A stretch of DNA of 64,000 nucleotides, taken from positions 124,001 through 188,000 of the forward strand of contig NZ_JABAIV010000007.1 of the NCBI RefSeq assembly GCF_013003915.1. The letters run 5' to 3'. The notes beneath the pieces are model-generated. The model worked only from the letters and a program-made list of their open reading frames with translations, did no database searches and had not been told where the DNA came from. Positions 33,569-45,209 of the stretch are shown here, in pieces (position 1 is the first letter of the stretch; the number at the start of each line of letters is the position of its first letter). The DNA is from Telluria aromaticivorans (GTDB taxonomy: Bacteria; Pseudomonadota; Gammaproteobacteria; Burkholderiales; Burkholderiaceae_D). Made by a program: the position numbers and the translations under genes.

Positions 33569-34915
33569 TTGAACTTGAAACCGCAAACCTCTTCCGACTG
33601 GATCGCACGCAGCCTGCGCAGCGTGTGGCACCCGTGCACCCAGATGCAGCACCACGAAGAGGTGCCGCTGATCGCGGTCAGCCACGGCAAGGGTCCGTGG
33701 CTGTACGACCATGAAGGGCGGCGCTACCTGGACGCCATCAGCTCCTGGTGGGTCAACCTGTTCGGCCACGCCAACCCACGCATCAACGCGGCCCTGAAAG
33801 ACCAGCTGGACAAGCTCGAACATGCGATGCTGGCCGGCTTCACGCACGAACCGGTGATCGAACTGTCGGAGCAGCTGGCGGCCCTCACCGGCCATGCGCT
33901 GGGACACGCCTTCTATGCGTCCGACGGCGCCTCGGCGGTCGAAATCGCCATGAAGATGAGCTTTCACTCGTGGCGCAATGCCGGCCATGCGGGCAAGCAG
34001 GAATTCGTCTGCCTGCAGGGCAGCTACCATGGCGAGACCATCGGTGCGCTCAGCGTCACCGACGTCCCGCTGTTCAAGGATGCCTACGGCCCGCTGCTGC
34101 GCGCCTCGCACGTGGTACCAAGCCCCGATGCGCGCAACGCCATTGAGGGCGAGTCGGCGCAGGACGTGGCGCGCCGGGCTATCCTAGACGTGCGCGCCCT
34201 GTTCGAGGCACGCGGCGAACGCATCGCCGCCATCATCGTCGAGCCGCTGGTGCAGTGCGCGACCGGCATGGCGATGTACGACCCGCTCTATCTGGAACTG
34301 CTGCGCGAGCTGTGCGACCAGCACCATGTGCACCTGATCGCCGACGAAATCGCCGTGGGCTGCGGCCGCACCGGCACCTTCTTCGCCTGCGAGCAGGCCG
34401 CCATCTGGCCAGACTTTTTATGCCTGTCGAAAGGCATCAGCGGAGGTTACCTGCCGCTGTCGCTGGTACTGACCAGCGACGAGATCTACCAGTCCTTCTA
34501 CAGCGAAGACATCACGCGCGGCTTCCTGCACTCGCACTCCTACACCGGCAACCCGCTGGCCTGCCGCGCGGCGCTGGCGACGCTGCAGATCTTCGAAGAC
34601 GACGACGTGTTGAACCGCAACCGCGAGCTGGCGACAAAACTGACCGTGGCGCTGGCGCCGCTGGCCGAGCACGACCGCGCGCGCCACTTCCGCCAGCGCG
34701 GCATGATCTTCGCGTTCGACGCGGTCGAACCCGACCCGAGCCGCGCCTCGAGCTTCTCGCGCCGCTTCTTCACCACCGCGACGGAGAACGAACTGCTGCT
34801 GCGCCCGATCGGCCGCACCGTCTACCTGATGCCGCCGTATATCCTGGACGACGAGGAAATCGCCGGCCTGGCCGAGCGCACCCAGCGCGTCTTCGAATCG
34901 GTGATCGCGGGCTAA
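33569..34915 (+). CDS. bioA: Adenosylmethionine-8-amino-7-oxononanoate aminotransferase (DAPA synthase)
   Basis: A 448-residue class-III PLP aminotransferase that makes diaminopelargonate from KAPA and SAM in biotin synthesis. Seen: [13 protein letters not shown] and [14 protein letters not shown] (both typical of BioA), [25 protein letters not shown], and PLP Lys288 in [13 protein letters not shown]. No ATG is available near the N-terminus. Two TTG codons are candidates, 33569 and 33575; TGGA sits at better distance from 33575. It begins 8 nt after liuC, so the biotin genes continue the leucine operon rather than starting a separate transcript. Confidence 0.94.
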   Translation: MNLKPQTSSDWIARSLRSVWHPCTQMQHHEEVPLIAVSHGKGPWLYDHEGRRYLDAISSWWVNLFGHANPRINAALKDQLDKLEHAMLAGFTHEPVIELSEQLAALTGHALGHAFYASDGASAVEIAMKMSFHSWRNAGHAGKQEFVCLQGSYHGETIGALSVTDVPLFKDAYGPLLRASHVVPSPDARNAIEGESAQDVARRAILDVRALFEARGERIAAIIVEPLVQCATGMAMYDPLYLELLRELCDQHHVHLIADEIAVGCGRTGTFFACEQAAIWPDFLCLSKGISGGYLPLSLVLTSDEIYQSFYSEDITRGFLHSHSYTGNPLACRAALATLQIFEDDDVLNRNRELATKLTVALAPLAEHDRARHFRQRGMIFAFDAVEPDPSRASSFSRRFFTTATENELLLRPIGRTVYLMPPYILDDEEIAGLAERTQRVFESVIAG

Positions 34916-34919
34916 TTGC

Positions 34920-36104
34920 ATGAACCTCATCGCCGCCATCGACCGCAAGCTCGCCACGCTCGCCGCGCACAGCCTCACGCGCCGCCTGCGTGTCGCCGAC
35001 AGCGCCTGCGCTCCGCGCCAGGTCGTCGATGGCCGCCCCATGCTGGCCTTCTGCAGCAACGATTATCTCGGCCTGGCGGCGCACCCGCTGGTGATCGAAG
35101 CGTTGCGCGAAGGCGCCAGCCGCTACGGCGCCGGCAGCGGCGCCTCGCACCTCGTCAGTGGCCACAGCCGCGCGCACGCGCTGCTGGAAGAGCGCCTGGC
35201 CGAGTGGATGTCGCCGCATATCGAGAAGGCCAGGGCTCTCTACCTGTGCACCGGCTACATGGCCAACCTGGCCATCCTCACCGCCCTGGGCGCCGACCTT
35301 GACGCGATGATCTTCTCGGAAGCGCTGAACCACGCCTCGCTGATCGACGGTGCGCGCCTGGCGAAGGCCGGCGTGACGGTCTATCCGCATGGCGACGTCG
35401 AAGCACTCGACAAGCTGCTGGCCGCCAGCAGCGCCAGTACGAAAATCGTCGTTACCGACAGCGTCTTCAGCATGGACGGCAACCTGGCGCCGCTGCCCGA
35501 GCTGCTGGCGCTGTGCGAACGCCATGGCGCCTGGCTGGTGGTGGACGACGCCCACGGCTTCGGCGTGCTGGGACAGAACGGCCGCGGCGCGCTCGAACAT
35601 TTCGAACTGCGCTCGCCGAACCTGGTCTACATGGGCACCCTGGGCAAGGCAGCCGGCGTGGGCGGCGCCTTCATCGCCGCGCATGCCAGCGTGATCGAAC
35701 TGCTGGTGCAGCGCTCGCGTCCCTATATCTACACCACGGCCGCGCCGCCCGCGCTGGCGCATGCGCTGCAGGCCAGCCTCGACATCATCGGCGGACCCGA
35801 AGGCATGCAACGCCGCGCCCACCTGGCGGCGCTGGTGGACAGCCTGCAGGGCGCGCTGCGTTTAAAGCGCTGGCAGCTGGCGGCTTCAAGCACTGCGATC
35901 CAGCCGATCATCATCGGCAGCAACGAGGATGCGCTGCGCGCCGCGGCCGGCCTGCACGAGCAGGGCCTGTGGGTGCCGGCGATCCGCCCGCCGACCGTGG
36001 CGGCGGGCACCGCGCGCCTGCGCGTGACCCTGTCGGCCGCACACACTTTTGAGGAAGTGGCGCTGCTGGCAGGGGCGCTCAACGACATCGAAAGGTCCAC
36101 ATGA
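34920..36104 (+). CDS. bioF: 8-amino-7-oxononanoate synthase (KAPA synthase)
   Basis: A 394-residue PLP-dependent alpha-oxoamine synthase that condenses pimeloyl-ACP/CoA with alanine. Seen: [21 protein letters not shown] (the glycine-rich substrate region), [12 protein letters not shown] (PLP-binding Asp and His), and PLP Lys243 in [11 protein letters not shown]. It starts 4 nt after the bioA stop and its own stop overlaps the bioD start. Length and motifs are normal. The alternative, 2-amino-3-ketobutyrate ligase, is excluded by the biotin context. Confidence 0.94.
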   Translation: MNLIAAIDRKLATLAAHSLTRRLRVADSACAPRQVVDGRPMLAFCSNDYLGLAAHPLVIEALREGASRYGAGSGASHLVSGHSRAHALLEERLAEWMSPHIEKARALYLCTGYMANLAILTALGADLDAMIFSEALNHASLIDGARLAKAGVTVYPHGDVEALDKLLAASSASTKIVVTDSVFSMDGNLAPLPELLALCERHGAWLVVDDAHGFGVLGQNGRGALEHFELRSPNLVYMGTLGKAAGVGGAFIAAHASVIELLVQRSRPYIYTTAAPPALAHALQASLDIIGGPEGMQRRAHLAALVDSLQGALRLKRWQLAASSTAIQPIIIGSNEDALRAAAGLHEQGLWVPAIRPPTVAAGTARLRVTLSAAHTFEEVALLAGALNDIERST

Positions 36105-36922
36105 ACAACCTGAACGAACCCGACCTGCCGCTGGCGCTGACGCCGGTCGTCACCGTGCCGATGCCTGGTGGCGTGGTCACCGCCGAGGCGCAGCCGGAAG
36201 CACTCGCGCATGACGCCATGCCCTCGCGCTTCTGCTGCTTCGTCACCGGAACCGATACCGAGATCGGCAAGACGCTGGTTTCCAGCGCCATCCTGTACAA
36301 GCTGGCCCACAGCGGCCGCCGTGCCTGCGGCATGAAGCCGGTGGCGGCAGGCGCCACCATGGTCGACGGCGAACTACGCAACGAGGATGCCGATATGCTG
36401 CGCGCAGCCGGCAACGTGCACCTGCCCTCCAGTATCACCACTCCCTTCATGCTGAAGGAACCGGCCGCGCCGCACATCGCCGCCGCTTTGGAAGGCGTGA
36501 CCATCGAAGCTGTGCCGATCCTGGCCGCCTTTACCGAAATCCAGGCGGCGTCCGACGCCGTGGTGGTCGAAGGGGTGGGCGGTTTCCGCGTGCCCTTCAA
36601 CGACGACTTCGACAGCGCCGACCTGGCCGCGCAACTGAACCTGCCGGTGGTGCTGGTGGTGGGCCTGCGCCTGGGCTGCATCAGCCATGCGCTGCTGACG
36701 GTCGAAGCGATTGTCGCGCGCGGACTGGTGCTGGCCGGCTGGGTCGCCAATACGGTCGACCCGGACATGCGCTTCGAGGCTGAGAACATCGAGGCGCTCG
36801 AACAGCGCATCCCGGCGCCGCTGCTGGGCCACGTGCCACGCCTGACCGAACCCACGGCCGCCGCCGCCGCCGAATTCATCGACCTTGCGGGACTGCCGGG
36901 CTGGCATTCCCCACGTCTGTAA
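36101..36922 (+). CDS. bioD: Dethiobiotin synthetase
   Basis: A 273-residue ATP-dependent carboxylase closing the ureido ring of dethiobiotin. The P-loop GTDTEIGKT is at residues 50-58, followed by [16 protein letters not shown] and GWVANTVDP. The protein has an N-terminal extension of about 40 residues relative to E. coli BioD, rich in Pro/Val/Ala. An internal ATG (Met40, at 36218) would give the ordinary length. The ATG at 36101 overlaps the bioF stop (ATGA), which favours the longer form by coupling. Confidence 0.93.
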   Translation: MNNLNEPDLPLALTPVVTVPMPGGVVTAEAQPEALAHDAMPSRFCCFVTGTDTEIGKTLVSSAILYKLAHSGRRACGMKPVAAGATMVDGELRNEDADMLRAAGNVHLPSSITTPFMLKEPAAPHIAAALEGVTIEAVPILAAFTEIQAASDAVVVEGVGGFRVPFNDDFDSADLAAQLNLPVVLVVGLRLGCISHALLTVEAIVARGLVLAGWVANTVDPDMRFEAENIEALEQRIPAPLLGHVPRLTEPTAAAAAEFIDLAGLPGWHSPRL

Positions 36923-36950
36923 TCAAAGAATAGCTACTCAAGGAACCACC

Positions 36951-37985
36951 ATGTCCCAACTTAACACCGTCGCCCTGCACCGCCCTGTCGCCGCCATCAA
37001 GCAGGCAGAGAACGCCACCTGGCCATTGGCCGACGTGCTGGCGCTGTTCGAACTGCCGTTCACCGAGTTGATGCACCGCGCCCAGACCCTGCACCGCGCG
37101 CACTTCCCTGACGGCGACGTCGAGCTGGCCACCCTGCTGTCGATCAAGACCGGCGGCTGCGAGGAAGACTGCGGCTACTGCCCGCAGGCCGCGCGTTACG
37201 ACACCGGCGTCGAGGCCAAGAAGATCCTCGACCTCGACACCGTGCTCGATGCGGCGCGCCAGGCCAAGGCCAGCGGCGCCACCCGCTTCTGCATGGGCGC
37301 CGCATGGCGCAGCCCGAAGGAGCGCGACATGGAAAAGGTCGAGACCATGGTGCGCGAGGTAAAAGCGCTGGGCATGGAAACCTGCGCCACCCTCGGCATG
37401 CTCGAAGAAGGCCAGGCCGAACAGCTCAAGCGCGCGGGTTTGGACTACTACAACCACAACATCGACACCGCGCCCGACTTCTACGACAACGTGATCTCGA
37501 CCCGCGAATACCAGGACCGCCTGGACACCCTGGGCCGCGTGCGCAGCGCCGGCCTGAAGGTCTGCTGCGGCGGCATCGTGGGCATGGGCGAGACGCGCGA
37601 ACAGCGCGCCGGCCTGATCGCCCAGCTGGCCAACCTGAACCCCTACCCGGAATCGGTCCCGGTCAACCACCTGGTTCAGGTGGAAGGCACGCCGCTGCAC
37701 GGCATCGAGAAGCTCGACCCGATCGAATTCGTGCGCACCATCGCGGTGGCGCGCATCACCATGCCTGAGGCGCGCGTGCGCCTGTCGGCGGGCCGCCGCG
37801 AACTGGGCGAGGCCGTGCAGGCGATGTGCTTCATGGCCGGCGCCAACTCGATCTTCTATGGCGACAAGCTGCTCACCACCGGCAACCCGGAAGCGGACGA
37901 CGACCGCGTGCTGCTCGAGAAGCTGGGCCTGAAGACCCGCGCGGCAACCCTGGATTCGGCGCCCAAAGCCGCTTGCGCCTGCTGA
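36951..37985 (+). CDS. bioB: Biotin synthase
   Basis: A 344-residue radical-SAM enzyme inserting sulfur into dethiobiotin. The SAM cluster CxxxCxxC appears as C-EED-C-GY-C followed by PQAARYDTG. Further motifs: [44 protein letters not shown], and [10 protein letters not shown] with the conserved Arg near the [2Fe-2S] cluster. The ATG at 36951 has AGGA upstream; an in-frame ATG at 36885 lies inside bioD and is unlikely. It is the last biotin gene before mccA; no bioC or bioH is present in the window. Confidence 0.96.
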   Translation: MSQLNTVALHRPVAAIKQAENATWPLADVLALFELPFTELMHRAQTLHRAHFPDGDVELATLLSIKTGGCEEDCGYCPQAARYDTGVEAKKILDLDTVLDAARQAKASGATRFCMGAAWRSPKERDMEKVETMVREVKALGMETCATLGMLEEGQAEQLKRAGLDYYNHNIDTAPDFYDNVISTREYQDRLDTLGRVRSAGLKVCCGGIVGMGETREQRAGLIAQLANLNPYPESVPVNHLVQVEGTPLHGIEKLDPIEFVRTIAVARITMPEARVRLSAGRRELGEAVQAMCFMAGANSIFYGDKLLTTGNPEADDDRVLLEKLGLKTRAATLDSAPKAACAC

Positions 37986-37992
37986 ACCACGC

Positions 37993-38014
37993 GGCGGCCG
38001 GGGAGACACGGCCG
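37993..38014 (+). other. GC hairpin between bioB and mccA
   Basis: GCGGCCG/CGGCCGC (7 bp, loop gggagacac) lies just after the bioB stop with no T-run. It could stabilise or attenuate the transcript between the biotin genes and mccA. Confidence 0.4.
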
Positions 38015-38050
38015 CTCATGAACCGATAATCAACAAGCGAAAGACAACGC

Positions 38051-40075
<2,025 letters not shown>

Positions 40076-40100
40076 TTAACGATCACATTCGGGGGGGACT

Positions 40101-41030
40101 ATGCGCATTTTGCTGTTCCGCGAAGACGGCGTGATCGAGCCGTGGGCGCGCGAATTCGCCGCCCTCATGCCGCAAGTGCAGACCATCGCATGGCGGGAAG
40201 GCGAAGCCCTGCCGCCCTGCGACTACGCCGTGCTGTGGAGCCCCACGCCGGCCCTGCTGGACCAGCTCGCGCACGTGCGGGCGATCTTCCTGATGGGCGC
40301 CGGGGTCGACGCCCTGCTCAAGCTGGGCGACGCCTTGCCGCCCGTGCCGATCGTGCGCCTGGGCGACGCCGGCATGGGCGTGCAGATGGCGGAATACGTG
40401 GCGCACGCCGTACTGCGCTATTTCCGCCGCTTCGAGGAATACGAGCAGCAGGCACGCCACGGCGCCTGGAACCCGCTGCCGCAGATCGCGAAACAGGATT
40501 TTTCGGTCGGGATCATGGGCCTGGGCAGGCTGGGCCTGCCGGTGGTGGAGGCGATGCGCCTGTTCGGTTTCCCGGTGCGCGGCTGGAGCCGCACGCCCAA
40601 GGCTATCGCTGGCGTCGACTGCTTCCACGGCACGGACGGGCTGGATGCCTTTTTGCGCGGGACCCGCGTGCTGGTCTGCATGCTGCCGCTTACGCTTGAT
40701 ACGGCCAACCTGCTCGACCGCCACAACATGGGCAAGCTGCTGCCGGGCGCCTACCTCATCAACGTCGCGCGCGGCCCGATCCTGGCCGAGCCCGACCTGA
40801 TGACCCTGATCCGCTCGGGCCACATCGCGGGCGCCACGCTCGACGTGTTTCGCCACGAGCCGCTGCCGGCCCCGCATCCTTTCTGGAACGAGCCGCGCAT
40901 TTCCATCACCCCGCATATCTCGGCGCTGACCGTGCGCCATGATGCCGTGCGCCAGATCGCCGACAAGATCGCGGCATTGGAAAACGGCCAACCGGTCGCC
41001 GACCTCGTCGACCGCCAATTAGGATACTGA
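40101..41030 (+). CDS. ghrA: Glyoxylate/hydroxypyruvate reductase A-type D-2-hydroxyacid dehydrogenase
   Basis: A 309-residue NAD(P)H-dependent reductase. Seen: the Rossmann motif VGIMGLGRLGLPV, WSRTPKAI (cofactor-selecting region), LPLTLDTANLLD, NVARGPILAEPDL (catalytic Arg/Glu region) and TPHISALT with the catalytic His. It reduces glyoxylate, hydroxypyruvate or related 2-keto acids. It lies between mccA and HMG-CoA lyase with 25- and 5-nt gaps. It has no known step in leucine catabolism, so it may be a passenger or act on a keto acid from the pathway. Confidence 0.88.
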   Translation: MRILLFREDGVIEPWAREFAALMPQVQTIAWREGEALPPCDYAVLWSPTPALLDQLAHVRAIFLMGAGVDALLKLGDALPPVPIVRLGDAGMGVQMAEYVAHAVLRYFRRFEEYEQQARHGAWNPLPQIAKQDFSVGIMGLGRLGLPVVEAMRLFGFPVRGWSRTPKAIAGVDCFHGTDGLDAFLRGTRVLVCMLPLTLDTANLLDRHNMGKLLPGAYLINVARGPILAEPDLMTLIRSGHIAGATLDVFRHEPLPAPHPFWNEPRISITPHISALTVRHDAVRQIADKIAALENGQPVADLVDRQLGY

Positions 41031-41035
41031 ACAGC

Positions 41036-41956
41036 ATGAACCAACAAGCCAGCTTGCCGAAGAAGGTCAAGATTGTCGAAGTGGGCCCGCGCGACGGCCT
41101 GCAGAACGAAAAAGAGGCGCTGTCGGCCGAGGTGAAGATCGAGCTCGTGAACCGGCTCGCACGCGCCGGCATCCCGAATGTCGAGGCGGCGTCTTTCGTG
41201 TCGCCGAAATGGGTGCCGCAGATGGCCACCAGCGCGGAAGTCATGGCAGGCATCGAACGCCTGCCCGGCACGATCTATTCGGCGCTGACGCCGAACATGC
41301 AGGGCTTCGAGGCGGCGTTAGCAAGCAAAGCCGATGAAGTCGTGATCTTCGGCTCGGCCTCGGAAGCCTTCTCGCAAAAGAACATCAACTGCTCGATCGC
41401 GGAATCGATCGCGCGCTTCGAACCGGTGGCCAAGGCGGCCAAGGCCAATGGGCTGCGCCTGCGCGGTTCGATCAGCACGGCCTTCGGTTGCCCCTACCAG
41501 GGCGAGGTGCCGCTGGATGCGGTGGCCGACGTGGTGCGCCGCATGCGCGACCTCGGTTGCGACGAGATCGACATCGCCGACACCATCGGCGTCGGCACCG
41601 CGCGCCAGACCCAGGCGGTGATGCTGGCGGCAAGCCGGGAATTCCCGCTGCTGCAGCTGTCCGGCCACTTCCACGATACCTACGGCCAGGCGCTGGCGAA
41701 CATCTACGCGGCGCTGGAGGTTGGCGTAGCGATCTTCCACTCGTCGGTGTCGGGACTGGGCGGCTGCCCGTATGCGAAGGGCGCCACCGGCAACGTGGCG
41801 ACCGAGGACGTGTTGTACCTGCTGCATGGCCTGGGGATCGAGACCGGTATTGACCTGGACCAGGTGGTCGATGCCGGGCAGTTCATTTCACAGCAGCTGG
41901 GCCGCAAGGGCGCCAGCCGCGCGGGGAACGCCCTCTTGGCCAAACGGGCGGGTTGA
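41036..41956 (+). CDS. mvaB: Hydroxymethylglutaryl-CoA lyase
   Basis: A 306-residue TIM-barrel lyase that splits HMG-CoA to acetoacetate and acetyl-CoA, the last step of leucine breakdown (liuE role). Seen: VEVGPRDGLQNEK with the catalytic Arg/Asp, EAASFVSPKWVPQM, and the active-site signature GLGGCPYAKGATGN with the essential Cys (about 244). HFHDTYGQALANI carries the metal His. It is the final gene of the operon, followed by a strong terminator. No CoA-transferase for acetoacetate is in the window. Confidence 0.94.
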   Translation: MNQQASLPKKVKIVEVGPRDGLQNEKEALSAEVKIELVNRLARAGIPNVEAASFVSPKWVPQMATSAEVMAGIERLPGTIYSALTPNMQGFEAALASKADEVVIFGSASEAFSQKNINCSIAESIARFEPVAKAAKANGLRLRGSISTAFGCPYQGEVPLDAVADVVRRMRDLGCDEIDIADTIGVGTARQTQAVMLAASREFPLLQLSGHFHDTYGQALANIYAALEVGVAIFHSSVSGLGGCPYAKGATGNVATEDVLYLLHGLGIETGIDLDQVVDAGQFISQQLGRKGASRAGNALLAKRAG

Positions 41957-42011
41957 CCCGCTTCGCGTCCGGCGCCGGAAGATTCCGGAAGCCGGACAAG
42001 AGCCGGAAACG

Positions 42012-42047
42012 AAAAAAGCCGACAGTTTTCACTGTCGGCTTTTCTCT
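42012..42047. terminator. Bidirectional rho-independent terminator between mvaB and tRNA-Pro
   Basis: Perfect stem GCCGACAGT (42018-42026) and ACTGTCGGC (42031-42039) with TTTC loop. AAAAAA precedes it and TTTTCTCTT follows, so it can end both the rightward liu/bio operon and the leftward tRNA transcript. Confidence 0.9.
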
Positions 42048-42053
42048 TAATGC

Positions 42054-42130
42054 TGGTCGGAGTACAAGGATTCGAACCTTGGACCCCCTGGTCCCAAACC
42101 AGGTGCGCTACCGGGCTGCGCTACACTCCG
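42054..42130 (-). tRNA. tRNA-Pro (anticodon TGG)
   Basis: A 77-nt tRNA on the minus strand. The acceptor arms CGGAGTG and TACTCCG pair, the anticodon arm CCTGG-TTTGGGA-CCAGG gives anticodon TGG, the T-arm contains GGTTCGAATCC, and the 3' CCA is encoded. It stands alone, convergent with the leucine operon. Confidence 0.97.
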
Positions 42131-42232
42131 AAGACCAAGATCATAGCGGGGAAGCAGGCTTCGGTCAAGGTTTAAGGGCAAAATAAGTGACTCATCGTAT
42201 TCTTTGCCGATCGTGTTCAAGCGGACAATATT

Positions 42233-42841
42233 GTGAATTTTGCAGTGCAGGGCAGCATGGATAAGGGCAGCGCGCAGGGAAACCGGCGTTTTCTCATGGG
42301 CATCGGCGTATCGGTTGCCGTGCACGTGTTACTGATGTTCGCTTATCGCCACAGCGGGACGGTCCTGCCGGCGGCCGCGCCGGAACCGCAACCACTTGTC
42401 GTGTTCATCCGCCCGCCGCCGCCCGCGCCGCCGCGGGTGGAAGTGGCGCCGCAGCTACGTGCGGAACCGGTGGCGCAACGCAGCGCCCGCAAGCCGGTGC
42501 CGAAGCGGGTGATTGCCGTGCCCGCGTCACCGCAGGAAGCGCCTGCGGATCCGTTTGTCGTGCAGCAGCCTGACGCACCGGCCCCAGCAGCCGAAGGTGC
42601 GCCAACGTTTGACATGAATGCGGCGAAACAGACGGCGCGCCAGCTGGCTGGTCACACCAGGCTCGGCCGCGAGGGAACGGCGCTGGCGCAGTTTCCCGAG
42701 CCGCCATTGGAGACGGAATCGAAGTATGCAAAGGCGATCAGCAAGGCGAAGCGGCGCAATTGCAAGGATGGCTTGCCGGGAGGCTTGCTGGCGCCGCTGT
42801 TCCTGATGATGGACAAGAAGGATAGTGGGTGCAAATGGTGA
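42233..42841 (+). CDS. TonB-N-like proline-rich membrane protein, function unknown
   Basis: A 202-residue protein. A single hydrophobic helix (about residues 20-38, FLMGIGVSVAVHVLLMFAY) is followed by a Pro-rich stretch (RPPPPAPP) and a Pro/Ala linker to about residue 130. The C-terminal block (KYAKAISKAKRRNCKDGLPG, then two Cys in the last 30 residues) is basic. The N-terminus looks like TonB, but no TonB C-terminal fold is evident. GTG at 42233 and ATG at 42257 are both possible starts; the latter has AGGGC nearby. No neighbour explains it. Confidence 0.7.
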   Translation: MNFAVQGSMDKGSAQGNRRFLMGIGVSVAVHVLLMFAYRHSGTVLPAAAPEPQPLVVFIRPPPPAPPRVEVAPQLRAEPVAQRSARKPVPKRVIAVPASPQEAPADPFVVQQPDAPAPAAEGAPTFDMNAAKQTARQLAGHTRLGREGTALAQFPEPPLETESKYAKAISKAKRRNCKDGLPGGLLAPLFLMMDKKDSGCKW

Positions 42842-42894
42842 GGCGGGGGCGCTTCTCGACGCTTGAATGGTCGAGCACAGCGACCCCCGCGAGT

Positions 42895-43605
42895 TCAGCT
42901 GGGCACTGTCATATTTTGCGTATTCCCGCTCGATCGAACTAATACGGCTGCCACTCCCAGGTGCCAGATGGAATGCACACCAAAAATTGCCACGAGGCTG
43001 GCCGGCGTCAGGCGCACGTCGGCGATCAGGATGAACAGCCCGGTAAACAATCCGGCCGCAACCCCGAGCGCCGCGCACCAACGTGACCATGGTAAACCAG
43101 GCGCGGATGCCAGGGCGTATGACCACGCCAAGAATGCAGCGCACATCGACAGCAGCCCTGCTTTGGTCAGCACTTGAATAATGGTTCCGATAACGCGCAG
43201 GACGATGTAGATGATGTCGACCTCGTTTTGAGACGCTGCGACGAACTGCCGCGCTAGTTGAGGTACCGCAAAGCCATCGAGCAGCATCGCCCCGACAACG
43301 ACACAGCAGCCAATTCCATAGGCGGCCATTGCAACGATCACTGGAGCGCGCCGACGCCCGAGCAGCGCACTGAACACCGCAAAACCACCGGCCAACATCG
43401 CCAGCATGACAATCAGCACGCCATGCACGAGGCCGTCAAGGAGCTGCAGCGAAACGAGCTGGGCCAGGCTTTCCTGGACAGACGATGCTTTGCTGGCGAC
43501 GGGGTGATGGGACAAGGCGAACAGGGCAAGACCTGTGGTGGAAGCGATGGCGAGCGCGGCCCGGCGCCGATGCGATGGGAGGGGAACTGCTGCTGGCAAG
43601 GACAT
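42895..43605 (-). CDS. Six-helix membrane protein, unrecognised
   Basis: A 236-residue inner-membrane protein with about six hydrophobic segments (near residues 17-35, 55-82, 89-115, 130-165, 170-195 and 203-225) and short loops. No catalytic motif or transport signature is recognisable. The start has AAAGG 6 nt upstream. It is divergent from a TetR regulator, and the gap holds a near-perfect palindrome, so it is probably the target of that repressor. A role in stress or drug response is only a guess from that pairing. Confidence 0.75.
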   Translation of the reverse strand: MSLPAAVPLPSHRRRAALAIASTTGLALFALSHHPVASKASSVQESLAQLVSLQLLDGLVHGVLIVMLAMLAGGFAVFSALLGRRRAPVIVAMAAYGIGCCVVVGAMLLDGFAVPQLARQFVAASQNEVDIIYIVLRVIGTIIQVLTKAGLLSMCAAFLAWSYALASAPGLPWSRWCAALGVAAGLFTGLFILIADVRLTPASLVAIFGVHSIWHLGVAAVLVRSSGNTQNMTVPS

Positions 43606-43680
43606 GGGATACCTTTACTTTGTGGCTGGTATCCCAGTAATATCATTGCGGCCACGTAGAGCGGCACAGCACTCCCACCC

Positions 43681-43702
43681 GTTTGTCCGCTAGCAGACAA
43701 AC
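43681..43702. promoter_or_regulatory. TetR-type operator between the membrane-protein gene and tetR
   Basis: Arms GTTTGTC and GACAAAC flank a central GCTAGC. The 22-bp element is fully symmetric except for one base pair. It lies in the divergent promoter gap, 34 nt before the regulator's ATG. Confidence 0.75.
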
Positions 43703-43735
43703 CCGCCATATTGTCCGTCGAAAAGAGAGGCTTGC

Positions 43736-44290
43736 ATGGTTGACGAGATGCTGGACCGCCGCCGCCAGCGCACCCGCGCCTTGCTGCACAGTTCATTCGT
43801 CGAACTATTGCTGGAACAAGGCTACGAATCGCTCAAGATCGGCACCGTCGCGGAGCGCGCCAATGTGGGTCGCTCGACCTTCTATGAGCATTACCGGACC
43901 AAGCACGACCTCTTGCGCGCCAGCATCGCCGGCCCGTTCTCGATCCTGGCTGACCTGGTCTGTCCACCCATATCGACCGAGGCCGTGACGGTCCTGCTTC
44001 GGCATTTTCGGGACCACCAGCAGGTGGCGCGCGTCTTGCTGAGCTGGCCGACGCGACCCCTGCTCGGCAATACGCTGGCCAATCTGATCGTCGAACGTCT
44101 TAAACGTCGTCCCGCTGGCTTTTCGCGCATCCCGCTCGAGATAATTGCACGGCAAATAGCGGAGGCCCAGCTCTCGCTTGTCGAGCATTGGGTGCAGGGG
44201 CGCCCTTCGCTGGATCTTGAGGTGGCGTCAGATGCGCTCAGGCGCACTGCGGTCAGCTTGGCCGGTGCGTACAGCGACACAACTATCTAG
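43736..44290 (+). CDS. TetR-family transcriptional regulator
   Basis: A 184-residue regulator. The TetR helix-turn-helix is at residues about 8-52: RTRALLHSSFVELLLEQGYE, then IGTVAERANVGRSTFYEHYRTKHDLL. The C-terminal ligand domain is divergent, with a TetR_C-like helix set. GAGAGG lies 5 nt before the ATG. It is divergent from the membrane-protein gene across a strong palindrome, so it is likely an autorepressor controlling that gene. Its TAG stop overlaps the TAG of rsmI on the other strand (CTAG), so the two genes converge end to end. Confidence 0.9.
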   Translation: MVDEMLDRRRQRTRALLHSSFVELLLEQGYESLKIGTVAERANVGRSTFYEHYRTKHDLLRASIAGPFSILADLVCPPISTEAVTVLLRHFRDHQQVARVLLSWPTRPLLGNTLANLIVERLKRRPAGFSRIPLEIIARQIAEAQLSLVEHWVQGRPSLDLEVASDALRRTAVSLAGAYSDTTI

Positions 44291-45198
44291 TCTGCACTTC
44301 CCTTGATCTGCAACGCACGGTCGTACAAGGCATTTTTCTTGCGTCCGGTAATCTGCGCGGCCAGGTTGGCCGCCTGCTTGACGGAACACTCCGTCAGCAG
44401 GATCTGCAAAATGCGTTCCGCCTCGACATCCTGCGCATCCGTCTCGAGCACCGCGCCCTCGACCAGCACGACGAACTCGCCGCGCTCGCGGTGCTGGTCG
44501 GCCTTGACCCAGGCCAGTGCCTCGCTCAGCGGGCAGCGGTGGATTTCCTCGAACATCTTGCTGAGCTCACGCGCGAACACCACCTGGCGCACAGGTTCGA
44601 ATGCCGATACCAGGCCTTCGACACATTCGACGATCCGGTGCGGCGCTTCGTAGAAGACCAGGGTCGAGGTTTCGCGCGCCAGCAGCGCCAGCGCCGACTC
44701 GCGCTGTTTCGACTTGGCCGGCAGGAAGCCGACAAAGTGAAACCGGTCGTTCACCAGGCCGCTGGCGGACAGGGCCGTGATCGCCGCCGACGGTCCCGGC
44801 AACGGCACCACGTTCAGGCCTGCCGCGCGCACCGCATCGACGATCCGCGCACCGGGGTCGGACACGGCCGGCGTGCCGGCATCCGACACCAGCGCCACCC
44901 GCTGCCCGCCCCGAAGGCGTTCGACGATCTTGTCCGCTACCTCGCGTTCGTTGTGCTGGTGCGCGGCAATGGTTTGCTTGCTCAACCCGAAACGCTGCAG
45001 CAGCGCGCCGGTCTTGCGGGTATCTTCGCAGGCCACGACATCGCTGAGGGCCAGCAGGTGCAAGGCGCGCAGCGTGATGTCGGTGACGTTGCCGATCGGT
45101 GTAGCCACGACATACAGCGTTGCGGTAGGATAGGACTGTTGGGCCGCTTCGCCCATGACGGGTAGCCGGGCGATGTCGATGGTCTGCTGTTCTGTCAT
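44287..45198 (-). CDS. rsmI: 16S rRNA (cytidine-1402-2'-O)-methyltransferase
   Basis: A 303-residue SAM-dependent tetrapyrrole-methylase-fold enzyme acting on C1402 of 16S rRNA. Seen: LYVVATPIGNVTDITLRA, CEDTRKTGALLQRFG, LVSDAGTPAVSDPG, VPLPGPSAAITALS and FYEAPHRI, all hallmark motifs. The C-terminal RsmI helix-turn-helix domain (TECSVKQAANLAAQITG) is present. It faces lpoA head to head with only 11 nt between start codons, as in the E. coli yraL-yraM arrangement. Confidence 0.96.
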   Translation of the reverse strand: MTEQQTIDIARLPVMGEAAQQSYPTATLYVVATPIGNVTDITLRALHLLALSDVVACEDTRKTGALLQRFGLSKQTIAAHQHNEREVADKIVERLRGGQRVALVSDAGTPAVSDPGARIVDAVRAAGLNVVPLPGPSAAITALSASGLVNDRFHFVGFLPAKSKQRESALALLARETSTLVFYEAPHRIVECVEGLVSAFEPVRQVVFARELSKMFEEIHRCPLSEALAWVKADQHRERGEFVVLVEGAVLETDAQDVEAERILQILLTECSVKQAANLAAQITGRKKNALYDRALQIKGSAD

Positions 45199-45209
45199 AA
45201 GGGGTTCCG

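Noticed and set aside
42054-42130. tRNA-Pro as an integration site of a genomic island
   Set aside because: No integrase, direct repeat of the tRNA end or compositional shift is seen on either side.
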